Below are positions 26,623 to 37,721 of a stretch of 64,000 nt of DNA, one piece after another. A program made the translations under genes and the position numbers. Under the pieces are notes generated by a model, which worked only from the letters and a program-made list of their open reading frames with translations, had not been told where the DNA came from and ran no database searches. The DNA lies in NCBI RefSeq assembly GCF_034627025.1, contig NZ_CP141048.1, forward strand, positions 1,376,001-1,440,000, given 5' to 3'. The stretch's first letter is position 1. The number at the start of each line of letters is the position of its first letter. Origin of the DNA: Microvirga lotononidis. Lineage in GTDB: Bacteria; Pseudomonadota; Alphaproteobacteria; Rhizobiales; Beijerinckiaceae.

Positions 26623-26643
26623 GTCACTCTACGTGACATGAAT
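26617..26643. promoter_or_regulatory. Probable TetR operator overlapping the tetR start codon
   Basis: ATTCATGTCAC (26617-26627), spacer TCTAC, GTGACATGAAT (26633-26643): a perfect 11-bp inverted repeat. The tetR ATG (26622-26620) lies within the left arm. The right arm faces the acyl-CoA dehydrogenase gene. Confidence 0.7.
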
Positions 26644-26782
26644 AGGGGAAAGGCGCAAGTGCTCAAGCTTACGGATCTCATGACGACCCGGCGCGCGAAA
26701 CCGTCGGTCCTGGAAGGTCCACACCCCTTCTCCCGCCGAAAGTCGGCTTGCCCGCATGGCGCCGCAGGTCCAGATATGGATC

Positions 26783-27934
26783 ATGACCCAGTTCTCCCTC
26801 ACCGAAGACCAAATCGCCGTCCGCGACATGGCGCTCGCCTTCGCGGCGGACAATCTCGCCCCCCATGCTCTCGAATGGGACGAGAAGAAGCATTTTCCCG
26901 TGGACGTGATGCGGGAGGCCGCCAGCCTCGGCATGGCGGCGATCTACACCCGCGACGATGTCGGCGGATCGGGCATGACGCGGCTCGACGCGGCTCTGAT
27001 CTTCGAGGCGCTCGCCACCGGCTGCCCGGCCGTCTCGGCCTATCTGTCGATCCACAACATGGCGACCTGGATGATCGACCGCTACGGCTCGGAGGAGCAG
27101 CGCCAGCGCTACATCCCGCGCCTCGTCACCATGGAGCTGATCGCGAGCTACTGCCTGACCGAGCCCGGCTCGGGCTCGGACGCGGCCGCCCTCAAGACCA
27201 GGGCGGTGCGCGACGGCGACCATTACATCGTCAACGGAGTGAAGCAGTTCATTTCCGGTGCGGGCACCTCGGACATCTACGTGACCATGGTGCGCACGGG
27301 CGAGGACGGCCCCTCCGGCATCTCGACGCTGGTGATCGAGAAGGACATGCCCGGCGTGTCCTTCGGCGCGCAGGAGAAGAAGATGGGCTGGAATGCGCAG
27401 CCCACCGCGGCCGTGATCTTCGAGGACGTGCGCGTGCCCGTCGCCAACCGGCTCTCCGACGAGGGCCAGGGGTTCAAGATCGCCATGTCGGGCCTCGACG
27501 GCGGCCGCCTCAATATCGGCGCCTGCTCGCTGGGCGGCGCGCAGGCGGCCCTCGACAAGGCGCTGGCCTACGCGAACGACCGCAAGGCCTTCGGCCGGCG
27601 TATCGCTGATTTCCAGGCGCTGCAGTTCAAGCTCGCCGACATGGCGACCGAACTCGAAGCGGCGCGCACCTTCCTGTGGCGCGCGGCCTCCGCGCTCGAT
27701 GCCAAGGCGCTCGATGCCACGAAGCTCTGCGCCATGGCCAAACGCATGGCGACCGATGTGGGCTTCCAGGTGGCGAACGACGCCCTGCAGCTCCACGGCG
27801 GCTACGGCTATTTGGCCGATTACGGCGTCGAAAAGATCGTACGGGACCTGCGCGTGCACCAGATCCTTGAGGGCACCAACGAGATCATGCGGCTCATCGT
27901 GGCGCGCGACCTGGTCGGACGCGGCAACCGATGA
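26783..27934 (+). CDS. Acyl-CoA dehydrogenase, isobutyryl-CoA dehydrogenase-like
   Basis: FAD-dependent dehydrogenase of about 383 residues. Signatures are [45 protein letters not shown], and the C-terminal [19 protein letters not shown] and [15 protein letters not shown], where Glu of EGTNE is the catalytic base of short/branched-chain enzymes. Placement between mmsA and mmsB points to the isobutyryl-CoA step of valine degradation. The ATG at 26783 ([10 protein letters not shown]) matches the family N-terminus better than the upstream in-frame ATG at 26756. Its stop overlaps the next small membrane protein gene (ATGA). Confidence 0.88.
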   Translation: MTQFSLTEDQIAVRDMALAFAADNLAPHALEWDEKKHFPVDVMREAASLGMAAIYTRDDVGGSGMTRLDAALIFEALATGCPAVSAYLSIHNMATWMIDRYGSEEQRQRYIPRLVTMELIASYCLTEPGSGSDAAALKTRAVRDGDHYIVNGVKQFISGAGTSDIYVTMVRTGEDGPSGISTLVIEKDMPGVSFGAQEKKMGWNAQPTAAVIFEDVRVPVANRLSDEGQGFKIAMSGLDGGRLNIGACSLGGAQAALDKALAYANDRKAFGRRIADFQALQFKLADMATELEAARTFLWRAASALDAKALDATKLCAMAKRMATDVGFQVANDALQLHGGYGYLADYGVEKIVRDLRVHQILEGTNEIMRLIVARDLVGRGNR

Positions 27935-28302
27935 TCGTACGATCCCTCGGGCTCGGCTTCGGCCTCGCGGCCGTCGTCTTTGCGCTGTTCCATGTCGCCG
28001 GCCCATGGTTCTTCCTCGAGGGGCGCCGCCCGTTCCAGATCAACTTCACACTCGGAGGGGCGCTCGGTTTGGCGCTCGGCCTGTCGACGCCGTCGATCCT
28101 GCGCATTCCTGCGAAAGCCGCGATCCATGCCATGGCGTTCGTGGCCGTTCCGGGCATGCTGATCACGGCGGCCGTCGGGTCCCATTTCGCCGTCTTCTTC
28201 CCGCAGCTCGATCCCGCCCTCGACAAGGTGTTCGGATCGCTGATGCTGTGGTTCTACGGCTTCGCCTTGGCAGGGTCGCTCTGGAGAGCACGCGGCGCGT
28301 AA
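27931..28302 (+). CDS. Small integral membrane protein of unknown function
   Basis: 123-residue protein with about four hydrophobic segments (around residues 5-28, 40-55, 65-85 and 98-118). No motif is recognised. It overlaps the acyl-CoA dehydrogenase by four bases and is followed 45 bases later by mmsB, so it is embedded in the valine-degradation transcript. That could mean a role in uptake or membrane association, or mere hitch-hiking. Confidence 0.75.
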   Translation: MIVRSLGLGFGLAAVVFALFHVAGPWFFLEGRRPFQINFTLGGALGLALGLSTPSILRIPAKAAIHAMAFVAVPGMLITAAVGSHFAVFFPQLDPALDKVFGSLMLWFYGFALAGSLWRARGA

Positions 28303-28347
28303 CGATGGCCTCATCGCAACATCGCACAACAAGACGGGAGGATTCTC

Positions 28348-29238
28348 ATGACCAACATCGCCTTCATCGGCCTCGGCAACATGGGCGGCCCCATGGCGGC
28401 CAATCTCGTGAAAGCCGGCCACACCGTCACCGGGTTCGATCTCTCCCCCGCCTCCTGCGATCAGGCGCGCAATGACGGCGCGAGCATCGCCGCATCCACG
28501 GTCGACGCCGTGAAGGATGCGGACATCGTCGTCACCATGCTGCCGGCGGGCAAACATGTGCTCTCGGTCTGGGCCGACATCCTCCCCTCGGTGAAGGACG
28601 GCGCGCTGCTGATCGACTGCTCCACTGTCGATGTGGAGAGCGCCCGCAAGGCGCATGTCATGGCGCGCGAGCAGGAGCGCGACTTGGCAAGCCTCGACGC
28701 TCCGGTATCGGGTGGCGTCGGCGGCGCGAAAGGGGCAACGCTCACCTTCATGGCGGGCGGCGCCAGACAAGCCTTCGACCGGGCGGAGCCGATCCTCTCG
28801 AAGATGGGCAAGAAGGTGGTTCATTGCGGCGAGGCCGGCGCCGGTCAGGCGGCGAAGATCTGCAACAACATGATCCTCGGCATCTCGATGATCGGCGTGG
28901 CGGAAGCCTTCGTTCTGGCTGAAAAGCTCGGCCTGTCGCACCAGGCGCTCTTCGACGTCGCCTCCACGTCGTCGGGCCAGTGCTGGTCGCTCACCACCTA
29001 TTGCCCGGTTCCGGGCCCCGTGCCGGCCTCCCCGGCCAACAACGGCTACAAGCCGGGTTTCGCCGCGGCCCTGATGCTCAAGGACCTGAAGCTGGCCCAG
29101 GAGGCCGCTCTCACCTCAGGAGCCTCGACTCCCCTGGGTGCGGAGGCGGCGCAGCTCTATGCCCTGTTCAACAATGCCGGGCACGAAGGCGACGATTTCT
29201 CGGGGATCATCAACTTCATCCGCGGCCAGAGAGCTTGA
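28348..29238 (+). CDS. mmsB: 3-hydroxyisobutyrate dehydrogenase
   Basis: 296-residue NAD-dependent beta-hydroxyacid dehydrogenase that makes methylmalonate semialdehyde, the substrate of MmsA. The N-terminal fold IAFIGLGNMGGPMAANLVKAGH, the substrate-binding LDAPVSGGVGGAKGATLTFMAGG, the catalytic lysine in GAGQAAKICNNMILG and the C-terminal KDLKLAQEAA are all present. A GGGAGGA-like ribosome-binding site precedes the ATG. It closes the mmsA / acyl-CoA dehydrogenase / mmsB set. The enoyl-CoA hydratase and 3-hydroxyisobutyryl-CoA hydrolase steps are not encoded here. Confidence 0.93.
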   Translation: MTNIAFIGLGNMGGPMAANLVKAGHTVTGFDLSPASCDQARNDGASIAASTVDAVKDADIVVTMLPAGKHVLSVWADILPSVKDGALLIDCSTVDVESARKAHVMAREQERDLASLDAPVSGGVGGAKGATLTFMAGGARQAFDRAEPILSKMGKKVVHCGEAGAGQAAKICNNMILGISMIGVAEAFVLAEKLGLSHQALFDVASTSSGQCWSLTTYCPVPGPVPASPANNGYKPGFAAALMLKDLKLAQEAALTSGASTPLGAEAAQLYALFNNAGHEGDDFSGIINFIRGQRA

Positions 29239-29448
29239 GGGCGGATCGATCACAAGCTTTCTAAGCGGAAGGCGGGGCGCGCCATGCGATCGGGATCCCG
29301 GGCGGGAGGGGCGCCGACGAAGGAGGGTCATGGCCCTTCCGGAGGCGAGACAATGGAAGGCGTGTGTTGCATCGCACCTACAGCTTTTCACGTTCTCGTC
29401 CATTACGCTTTCCGTCCCTGAATGCTCAATCGTCGATTGCCTGCTCGC

Positions 29449-30660
29449 ATGATCCGTCCCGTTGCCCAAGCGGCCAATCCGTCAGCCGATGCCGCCGCCA
29501 TGCTGCGCCGCCTCGGCTTCGCGCTCCTGTTCTTCGCCGTCCCCTTGGCGGCCCTGTTCACGCGGCGCGCTCTGGTCGTCATGGCCCCCCTGGCGGTCAT
29601 TCTCCTCGTCCTCGCCTCGGTGCTCGACGGCAGCGCCAGAAACGCCTGGGACAAGCTCGTCGCACTCGCCGGCTCCCCCGGCGGCATTGCGGGGCTGGTC
29701 CTGCTGCTCTGGGCCGGGCTCTCCCTGGCCTGGACGCCCTTCCTGCCCCAGGCTTCCGAACGGCTCCTCAACATCATCGGCATGGCTCTCATGGGCCTTG
29801 GCGGATATCTCGCCATTCCCGAACGGATGCGCTCGGCCAACCTCTATCTTCTTCCCGTGGGCGTCGGTCTTGCGGCCGTGATCGCCATCGGCCTGACGCT
29901 GACCGGCGGCAGCCGCTTCGATCCGGGAGGCCCGAGCCTGGAGCGTGGCATGCTCATGCTCGTCCTGCTGCTCTGGCCGGCCATCGCATGGCTCCATTCC
30001 CGCGGGCGCAACCTGGAGGCCCTCGTCCTCGCGCTCGCCGTGGCCGTCTGCTCCCTCCTCACCCGCGACGGCCTGCCCCTCTACGGCCTGGCCGCAGGCG
30101 CCGCCGTGTTCGTCGTCACGGCCTGGAACCCCGTCCTAGGCGCCCGCCTGACCGGCCTCCTCATGGCAGGCCTGCTGCTGTTCGCGCCCATCCTGCCCTT
30201 CCTCCTGAAACCCCTGGCGGCAGGGCTGCTCGGAGCAGGCTCGCCGACGGCGCTCGGCCTTGAGGCCTGGCGCAACGTCATTCTCGACGAGCCGCTGCGG
30301 CTTCTGACCGGACACGGCCTGGAGACGGCCCTGCGCGGCCGATTCGTCGGATTGCTGCCGCCGAGCGCTCCCTCCACCCTTCTGTTCGAGATCTGGTACG
30401 AGCTCGGCGTCGTGGGCGCCGTGGCGGGCAGCGTGCTGCTGTATCAGGTCGTCGTCGGCGCGGAGAGCCATCGCGCCACGGTGGCGCCGAGCATCATGGC
30501 GGCGTTCGCCTGCACCTATGCCCTCGGCTGCCTCGGCATCGGCACCACGCAGGTCTGGTGGTTCACGGCACTCCTGGTTCTGGTCCTGATCTTCGTCGCC
30601 ATCGAGCGCGGGCAGTTCCGCACCAGCCGCCCCAAGGCCGTTCTGCGCCGCACAAATTAA
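29449..30660 (+). CDS. O-antigen-ligase-like polytopic membrane protein
   Basis: About 403 residues with ten or more hydrophobic segments and a longer extracytoplasmic loop containing GHGLETALRGRF and LFEIWYELGVVGAV. That pattern fits the Wzy_C/WaaL O-antigen ligase superfamily, where a periplasmic His/Arg loop is important. Such proteins join glycans to a lipid or protein acceptor. No glycosyltransferases lie next to it. Starts at 29422 and 29449 are both possible and lack clear ribosome-binding sites. It stands alone between mmsB and an amidohydrolase gene. Confidence 0.7.
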   Translation: MIRPVAQAANPSADAAAMLRRLGFALLFFAVPLAALFTRRALVVMAPLAVILLVLASVLDGSARNAWDKLVALAGSPGGIAGLVLLLWAGLSLAWTPFLPQASERLLNIIGMALMGLGGYLAIPERMRSANLYLLPVGVGLAAVIAIGLTLTGGSRFDPGGPSLERGMLMLVLLLWPAIAWLHSRGRNLEALVLALAVAVCSLLTRDGLPLYGLAAGAAVFVVTAWNPVLGARLTGLLMAGLLLFAPILPFLLKPLAAGLLGAGSPTALGLEAWRNVILDEPLRLLTGHGLETALRGRFVGLLPPSAPSTLLFEIWYELGVVGAVAGSVLLYQVVVGAESHRATVAPSIMAAFACTYALGCLGIGTTQVWWFTALLVLVLIFVAIERGQFRTSRPKAVLRRTN

Positions 30661-30751
30661 TCACGCGGACTTCTCGGCGGAGAAGGATTGACGGAAAGGC
30701 ATCGCCTCTGCTTGGCTGGCGGCTTCCGGATTCTTGACCCCGAGGAACGAC

Positions 30752-31921
30752 ATGCCGATCATCAACCGCGTCGCCGATCTCGCCGATGAAATCACCGTCT
30801 GGCGCCGCGACTTCCATGAAAACCCGGAGCTGCTGTTCGACGTGCACCGCACGGCCGGCATCGTGGCGGAGAAGCTGAAGAGCTTCGGCTGCGACGAGGT
30901 CGTGACCGGCCTCGGGCGGACCGGGGTCGTCGGCGTGATCCGGGGCCGGACGAACAATTCCGGCAGGGTGATCGGCCTGCGCGCCGACATGGACGCGCTT
31001 CCCATCGAGGAGGCGACCGACGTTCCCCACAAGTCCAAGGTGCCCGGCAAGATGCATGCCTGCGGCCATGACGGCCACACGGCGATGCTCCTCGGGGCGG
31101 CGAAGTACCTGGCCGAGACGCGCAACTTCGACGGCACCGCAGTGGTGATCTTCCAGCCGGCCGAGGAAGGTGGCGGCGGCGCCAACGAGATGCTCAAGGA
31201 CGGCCTGCTGGAGCGCTTCGGCGTCCATGAGGTCTACGGCATGCACAACATGCCGGGCATCCCCGTGGGCCACTTCGCCATCCGGCCCGGCGCGATGATG
31301 GCCGCGGCCGACCGGTTCACGATCCAGATCGAAGGCAAGGGCGGCCATGCGGCGCGCCCGCACGATTGCATCGACCCGGTGGTCATCTCGGCCCACATCA
31401 TCACGGCCCTCCAGACCATCGCGTCGCGCAGCGCCGACCCGCTCGACTCCGTGGTGGTCTCCGTCTGCACCGTGAAGGCGGGCGAAGCCTTCAACGTGAT
31501 CCCGCAGACCGCGACCCTGCTCGGCACCGTGCGCACGCTCTCCCCGGAGGTACGCGACCTCGCCGAGACCCGCATCCGCGCCATCGTGGAGAATGTCTGC
31601 GCGGCCTTCGGCGCCAAGGCCGCGGTCGAGTACGATCGCGGCTACCCGGTGACCATGAACGACCCGGACAAGACGGAGTTCATGGCCAATGTCGCGCGCT
31701 CCGTCGCCGGCGAGAACGCGGTCGACACCACGGTCCTCCCGCTCATGGGCGCGGAGGACTTCTCCTATATGCTGGAGGAGCGCCCGGGCGCCTATATCTT
31801 CCTCGGCAACGGCGATACGGCGGGCGTCCACCACCCGGCCTATGACTTCAACGACGAGGCGAGCCCCTATGGCGTCTCGCTCTGGGCGAAGATCGTCGAA
31901 ACCGGCATGCCGGCTCGATAA
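30752..31921 (+). CDS. M20-family amidohydrolase (hippurate hydrolase / N-acyl-amino-acid deacylase type)
   Basis: 389-residue metallohydrolase cleaving N-acyl amino acids. Metal-site motifs are GLRADMDALPI (Asp), MHACGHDGHTAMLLGAA (Cys/His), FQPAEEGGGGA (Glu pair), VYGMHNMPGIPVG (His) and the C-terminal AEDFSYMLEERPGAY with GVHHPAYDF. The dimerisation domain contains GGHAARPHDCIDPV. The ATG at 30752 has GAGGAA at good spacing and is preferred to one at 30734. A strong terminator follows the stop. Confidence 0.92.
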   Translation: MPIINRVADLADEITVWRRDFHENPELLFDVHRTAGIVAEKLKSFGCDEVVTGLGRTGVVGVIRGRTNNSGRVIGLRADMDALPIEEATDVPHKSKVPGKMHACGHDGHTAMLLGAAKYLAETRNFDGTAVVIFQPAEEGGGGANEMLKDGLLERFGVHEVYGMHNMPGIPVGHFAIRPGAMMAAADRFTIQIEGKGGHAARPHDCIDPVVISAHIITALQTIASRSADPLDSVVVSVCTVKAGEAFNVIPQTATLLGTVRTLSPEVRDLAETRIRAIVENVCAAFGAKAAVEYDRGYPVTMNDPDKTEFMANVARSVAGENAVDTTVLPLMGAEDFSYMLEERPGAYIFLGNGDTAGVHHPAYDFNDEASPYGVSLWAKIVETGMPAR

Positions 31922-31933
31922 GACCTCTCGACA

Positions 31934-31974
31934 GAAAACCGCTGCCGGATCGTTTCCGGCGGCGGTTTTCTTTT
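31934..31974. terminator. Strong bidirectional terminator between the amidohydrolase and lactate permease genes
   Basis: 15-bp stem with one T-G pair (GAAAACCGCTGCCGG with CCGGCGGCGGTTTTC), loop ATCGTTT, then TTTT. The A-rich left arm makes it work for the convergent permease gene as well. Confidence 0.9.
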
Positions 31975-31981
31975 GTTCCCG

Positions 31982-33664
<1,683 letters not shown>

Positions 33665-33823
33665 GAGCTTTTTCCCCTGTCCCCGCCAGCTCTGGCTGGC
33701 GCCCATGGCGTGGCGGTCGGGCCGAAGCGGTCTGTCCGCCTCAAGGAAAAGCTAGGATATTGTTCTGCCGCGGCAATAGAACCGCGCGATGGATCTTGTG
33801 AGGTATGGGACGACGCCGGCCGT

Positions 33824-34936
33824 TCAGTCCTTCTGCGAGCAGGCCAGCATGCCCTCGAGATCGATGTAGTGCCCGGCCCGGTCGCGCTTGGCGGCGAGAT
33901 AACTGACGTTCTCCGCGGTCGGACGCCCCAGGACCCGGTGATCGGAGATGACCTCGAGACCGGCCTGCGCCAGCGCCCCGATCTTCTCGGGGTTGTTGGT
34001 CATCAGGCGGACCTTTCCGACGCCCAGCTCCTTGAGCATCACGGCGGCGAAATCGAAGCGGCGCTGATCGGCCTCGAAGCCGAGGACCTCATCGGCGTCA
34101 TAGGTGTCGAAGCCCTGCGACTGGAGCTTGTAGGCGCGGATCTTGTTGGCGATGCCGTTCCCGCGCCCTTCCTGGTCGAGATAGAGAAGAATGCCGCCTT
34201 CGTTCGAGGCCATGAAGCGCACGGTCTCGCGCAGCTGGTCGCCGCAATCGCATTTCAGGCTGCCGAAGAGATCGCCGGTCAGGCAGGCCGAATGCAGGCG
34301 CACGGTCACGGGCTTCGCGATATCCGGCTTGCCCACGATGATCGCCACCTGGTCGCGCAGGCCCTCGCCGCCGCGGAACACCACGAACTCGCTGGTGGGC
34401 GCCCCCTCCAGCGGGACCGGTGCCCGGCTGACGATCCTGAGGTCGGCCGCCCTGGCCCGGCGATAGCCCCGGATGGCCTCGCCCGGCACGCGCACGAGGG
34501 ACGGATCGATCTCGATGCCCTTCGCCAGCGGCACGACGATCACGGCCGGCAGCACAAGGGACAGGCGGGCCAGCTCCAGGGCCTCCCCGTCAAGCTCATC
34601 GGCCGGGCGGACCGGCGCGTCGATGCGGCTGTCGACCCTGAGCGCCAAGGCTTCCACGCGGCTACGCTCCACCATGGGCAGGGCCACCCGGCCGGGGACC
34701 TCCCGTTCGAGACCGAGGCGGCGAAGCCTGGCCGCCGGCAGGACGAGATGGGCACGTCCGCCGGCAACGGCTTCGATCTCCGCACCCATGGCCTCGTCCA
34801 GGTCCTCCACGCCGACGACGAGCGCGCTGCCCTCCGGCCCGTCGATCACCACGGGCCGGGCACTGCGAAACTCCACGATCGCCCGCTCGACCGAGGTCGT
34901 GGCGGGATTGTCGGACAGGCTCAAGGTCAGGCGCAT
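33824..34936 (-). CDS. ribA: GTP cyclohydrolase II with N-terminal non-catalytic extension
   Basis: First committed step of riboflavin synthesis, opening GTP to a diaminopyrimidine. The C-terminal half (from about residue 175) is a complete RibA: HSACLTGDLFGSLKCDCGDQL holds the three zinc cysteines, and LDQEGRGNGIANKIRAYKLQ the catalytic loop. The first ~170 residues look like a worn RibB (DHBP synthase) domain without its acidic EDEGD-like metal motif, so this part is probably structural. The ATG at 34936 is chosen over a TTG at 34954. No other rib gene is nearby. Confidence 0.9.
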   Translation of the reverse strand: MRLTLSLSDNPATTSVERAIVEFRSARPVVIDGPEGSALVVGVEDLDEAMGAEIEAVAGGRAHLVLPAARLRRLGLEREVPGRVALPMVERSRVEALALRVDSRIDAPVRPADELDGEALELARLSLVLPAVIVVPLAKGIEIDPSLVRVPGEAIRGYRRARAADLRIVSRAPVPLEGAPTSEFVVFRGGEGLRDQVAIIVGKPDIAKPVTVRLHSACLTGDLFGSLKCDCGDQLRETVRFMASNEGGILLYLDQEGRGNGIANKIRAYKLQSQGFDTYDADEVLGFEADQRRFDFAAVMLKELGVGKVRLMTNNPEKIGALAQAGLEVISDHRVLGRPTAENVSYLAAKRDRAGHYIDLEGMLACSQKD

Positions 34937-35188
34937 TCTCGAATACTCGGGCAAACAGCCTCAAATCTGGCGGGAGACGAGGTCTTTCGGGCCGAAAAGC
35001 CCCTGAAGCCGCGTTTCAGGACGATTTTCACCCTATCACAGGCCTCCACCGATCCCTAACCCCATAGATGCGATGGCAGCCATGTCGAATCAACAGGCTC
35101 CCCTGCAAAGGCCTCTCGGCTCGACGGCATAGTCGGAGCGCGCTATCTCTGGCCCTTTCCCCCGCTTCAGCTTCCGTAAAGACACTTG

Positions 35189-36151
35189 ATGATGCCTCCA
35201 TTCCTGTCCCGGCTTTTCGCCCTCGGATTCCTCGGTCTCGCCTCGACGGCGACCGCCGCAACCCTCGATGGCCTGGCCGTCGACGTGACGAACACCAGCG
35301 AGCCGGTACTCTGCGCCGAAAAGGACAACGTGGCGATCAACTTCGCCTCGCCGGAAGTGAAGCATTTCCAGATCGAGGCCGTGCATCCGGCCTATATGGG
35401 TTCCCTGCGCCAGGATCGCTGGGAGCCGGACTGGACGGCCTGCGAGGACATCTCCGAGGAAACCTCGGCCAAGCCGCACCCGACCATGTCGACCCTCTAT
35501 GAGGACGCCGACCTGCGCATCATGGGCCTTTCCTTCACCGAGTTCTGGCGTCCGAGCAACGTCACCGTGACCATCGGCGACAAGGTCACGCCGAACATCC
35601 ATCTCCTGCAATTGCTCAAGAAGCGCGGCGACAAGGCCGTGGAGGTGCTCGTGATCTATCCGGGCGACGGCTATTGGCGCATCAAGCCGCTCCCGCCCGA
35701 GCACCTGGACTGGACCTCCTACGGCTCTTCCTTCCTGGTCGGCCCGGTCGAGTTCGATCAGCGTCCCGTGGTGAACCTGAAGGACGTCGCCTTCGACCCG
35801 AAGGCCATGGCCTTCACGCTCACCCTGGCGAAGGGCGGCAAGGCGAGCGTCGCCGTGAAGGCCCTCAATGAAGAGCGCATGACCCTGGACGTCTCCTTCG
35901 ATCAGGCGGTATCCGGCCTGCCCTTCGCGGGCCTTCGCTCCATGTATGTGACCGAATTCAACGCCGATGTGGCGCGGATCGCGGTGCGTGAGGAGAAAGC
36001 ACGCTCCTGGCGTGAGGAGCCTATCATGGACTTCCAGAGCGCCAAAGTGACCGATGCATGGATGGGACGTCTCGTCCCTTCCCGTCACAATACCAGCGCG
36101 CCCGACATGATGTTCAACCGCTTCCGTGCGCAGCCGGGCGCTTCGCGCTGA
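35189..36151 (+). CDS. Exported protein of unknown function
   Basis: About 320 residues with a signal peptide (MMPPFLSRLFALGFLGLASTATA, cut before ATLDG). The mature part is rich in beta-strand pattern, with two cysteines (LCAEKDN and WTACEDIS) that could be bridged. No known domain is recognised. Starts at 35186 (TTG), 35189 and 35192 are adjacent and differ by only one or two residues. The last 38 bases overlap the 3' end of the convergent EamA transporter gene. The 252-base gap upstream holds no other gene. Confidence 0.78.
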   Translation: MMPPFLSRLFALGFLGLASTATAATLDGLAVDVTNTSEPVLCAEKDNVAINFASPEVKHFQIEAVHPAYMGSLRQDRWEPDWTACEDISEETSAKPHPTMSTLYEDADLRIMGLSFTEFWRPSNVTVTIGDKVTPNIHLLQLLKKRGDKAVEVLVIYPGDGYWRIKPLPPEHLDWTSYGSSFLVGPVEFDQRPVVNLKDVAFDPKAMAFTLTLAKGGKASVAVKALNEERMTLDVSFDQAVSGLPFAGLRSMYVTEFNADVARIAVREEKARSWREEPIMDFQSAKVTDAWMGRLVPSRHNTSAPDMMFNRFRAQPGASR

Positions 36152-37073
36152 ACAGGGCGCCCAGCCTCGAGACGAGCCGCCCGTCGATCAGGATGAGCCC
36201 TGCCCCGATCAGGGCCATCCCGGCCATGTGCCGGGCCGCCAGGGTCTCGCCGAGAACGAGCACGCCGAGCAGGATGGCGCTGACCGGGATGAGGAAGGTC
36301 ACGAGACCCACATTGGTGGCACCCGCCCGCGCGAGCAGGCGGAAGAAGATCAGGTAGGCGAAGGCCGTCGAGACCAGGCCGAGGGCCGCGAGGGACAGGA
36401 TCGTGCCCGTGCTCGGCATCGCCAACGTCCAAGGCCGGTCGACGATCAGCGCGGTGGGCAACAGAAGCGCGCTCGAGACCGCGACCTGACCCGTCGCCGT
36501 GGCGAGCGGCGGAATCCCCATGGTCTTGAATCGCCGGCCGAAGACCCCTGAAAAACCGTATGACAGGGCAGCGCCGAGGACCGCGAGCTGGGCGAGAATG
36601 CTCGCGTCCAGGGACACGAAGGCCGCAGCCCCGATCATCACGGCGACACCCACGAACCCGACGATCACGCCGGCGAGTCGCTGGCCCGTCAGGCGCTCAT
36701 CGTCCGTGAGGTAATGCGCCACGATGACCGTGAAGAGCGGCGTGGTCGCATTGAGAATGGATGCGAGTCCACTGGGAATGTGGCCCTGACTCCACACGAT
36801 GAGGGTGAACGGGATGACGTTGTTGAGGATCGACATCCCGAGAAAGGCGGCCCAGACCTGACGGCCGCGCGGCAGCTCCACCCCCATGAATCTCAAAACG
36901 AGAAGCAGCGCCGAGGCCGCCGTGACGACCCGCAGCGCCACGATCGTCAGGGGCGGCAGCTCGCGGACCGCGACCCCGATGAAGAGGAAGGAGCCGCCCC
37001 AGACGACGGAGAGGATCGCCAGCAGCATCCAATCGGACGCATTCATGGTCTTCTGAACGGACGCCTGTGTCAT
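36114..37073 (-). CDS. EamA/DMT-family transporter
   Basis: 319-residue inner-membrane exporter with ten predicted helices in two EamA repeats. The first contains VVWGGSFLFIGVAVRELPPLTIVALRV, the second starts near ALSYGFSGVFGRRFK and includes the conserved YLIFFRLLARAGATNVGLVTFLIPVSAILLGVLVLGE pattern (in parts). Substrates of such proteins are small metabolites or amino acids. The ATG at 37073 fits the family N-terminus; 54 extra in-frame codons upstream are hydrophilic and discounted. It overlaps the convergent exported-protein gene by 38 bases. Confidence 0.88.
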   Translation of the reverse strand: MTQASVQKTMNASDWMLLAILSVVWGGSFLFIGVAVRELPPLTIVALRVVTAASALLLVLRFMGVELPRGRQVWAAFLGMSILNNVIPFTLIVWSQGHIPSGLASILNATTPLFTVIVAHYLTDDERLTGQRLAGVIVGFVGVAVMIGAAAFVSLDASILAQLAVLGAALSYGFSGVFGRRFKTMGIPPLATATGQVAVSSALLLPTALIVDRPWTLAMPSTGTILSLAALGLVSTAFAYLIFFRLLARAGATNVGLVTFLIPVSAILLGVLVLGETLAARHMAGMALIGAGLILIDGRLVSRLGALFSAKRPAAHGSG

Positions 37074-37463
37074 CGTGTTATTTCCCGAACTCACCGGCTG
37101 CAATGACACAAAGCCCGTCGGTGCACGACCCGTTTCCTGTGATCGGGCGATGCCGTGCCGGATCCGGTTGCTTCCGCACGTCGGCGCCTCTCCGTGGACG
37201 GGGAGCAAAGGCTGAAAGCGTTGAAAAACGTCCATTGCCTCGCATTCGGGAATTCAACTCGCCTATAGTTATGTCATAATGTGACGATACGGCATGAGTC
37301 GGGGCGCCGATCCTGCCCGTGTCCTGACAATCCACAGCAAAAATCCCGGCGCGAGAAAGGTTTGGTTTACGATGGCGGAAAGTGACCTCACGCCTTTACC
37401 ACTCCTTCACGGCTTCGGGGCGAACCTCGCGCTCGCCATCCAGTCCCGTGTAGCGCTTGACCC
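37074..37463. other. 390-base gap without a recognised gene
   Basis: Lies between the divergent EamA gene and a small membrane protein gene. The only structure I see is an imperfect dyad TATGTCA-TAATG-TGACgATA at 37270-37289, which could be an operator for the EamA gene. It sits in the only AT-rich patch of the gap. No convincing promoter or RNA was seen. Confidence 0.4.
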
Positions 37464-37715
37464 ATGACCCAGCAGCTCTCCCGCGAAACGACCTATAGCG
37501 TCCGCCCTCAGACGGCGCGGTCGAGCTTCTGCGTGCTGCCCCACGATCCTCGGCCGGCCCGAACCGCCAGCTTCATCTTCGGCCGCTCCGATTCGCGCTA
37601 CCGCCCCCTGCTCAACCAGGAGGAACGGGACCGGCTGCATCTCTGGGCCATGATCGTCACCCTGTCTTCGTCGGTGGCCGGCACGACCCTGCTCCTGATG
37701 GCCATCCTGCGCTGA
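37464..37715 (+). CDS. Small single-span membrane protein, uncharacterised
   Basis: 83-residue protein with a basic, Pro/Arg-rich N-terminal half and one C-terminal hydrophobic segment (about residues 62-82, WAMIVTLSSSVAGTTLLLMAIL). No family is recognised and no strong ribosome-binding site precedes the ATG. Its stop lies six bases from the convergent permease stop. It is kept because the composition is protein-like and no better frame covers the interval, but it may be spurious. Confidence 0.45.
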   Translation: MTQQLSRETTYSVRPQTARSSFCVLPHDPRPARTASFIFGRSDSRYRPLLNQEERDRLHLWAMIVTLSSSVAGTTLLLMAILR

Positions 37716-37721
37716 TCGGTT

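Noticed and set aside
26678..28006. A 442-codon open frame opposite the acyl-CoA dehydrogenase
   Set aside because: Same cause: antisense shadow of a clear enzyme gene, with repetitive His/Arg/Gly/Asp composition and no domain.
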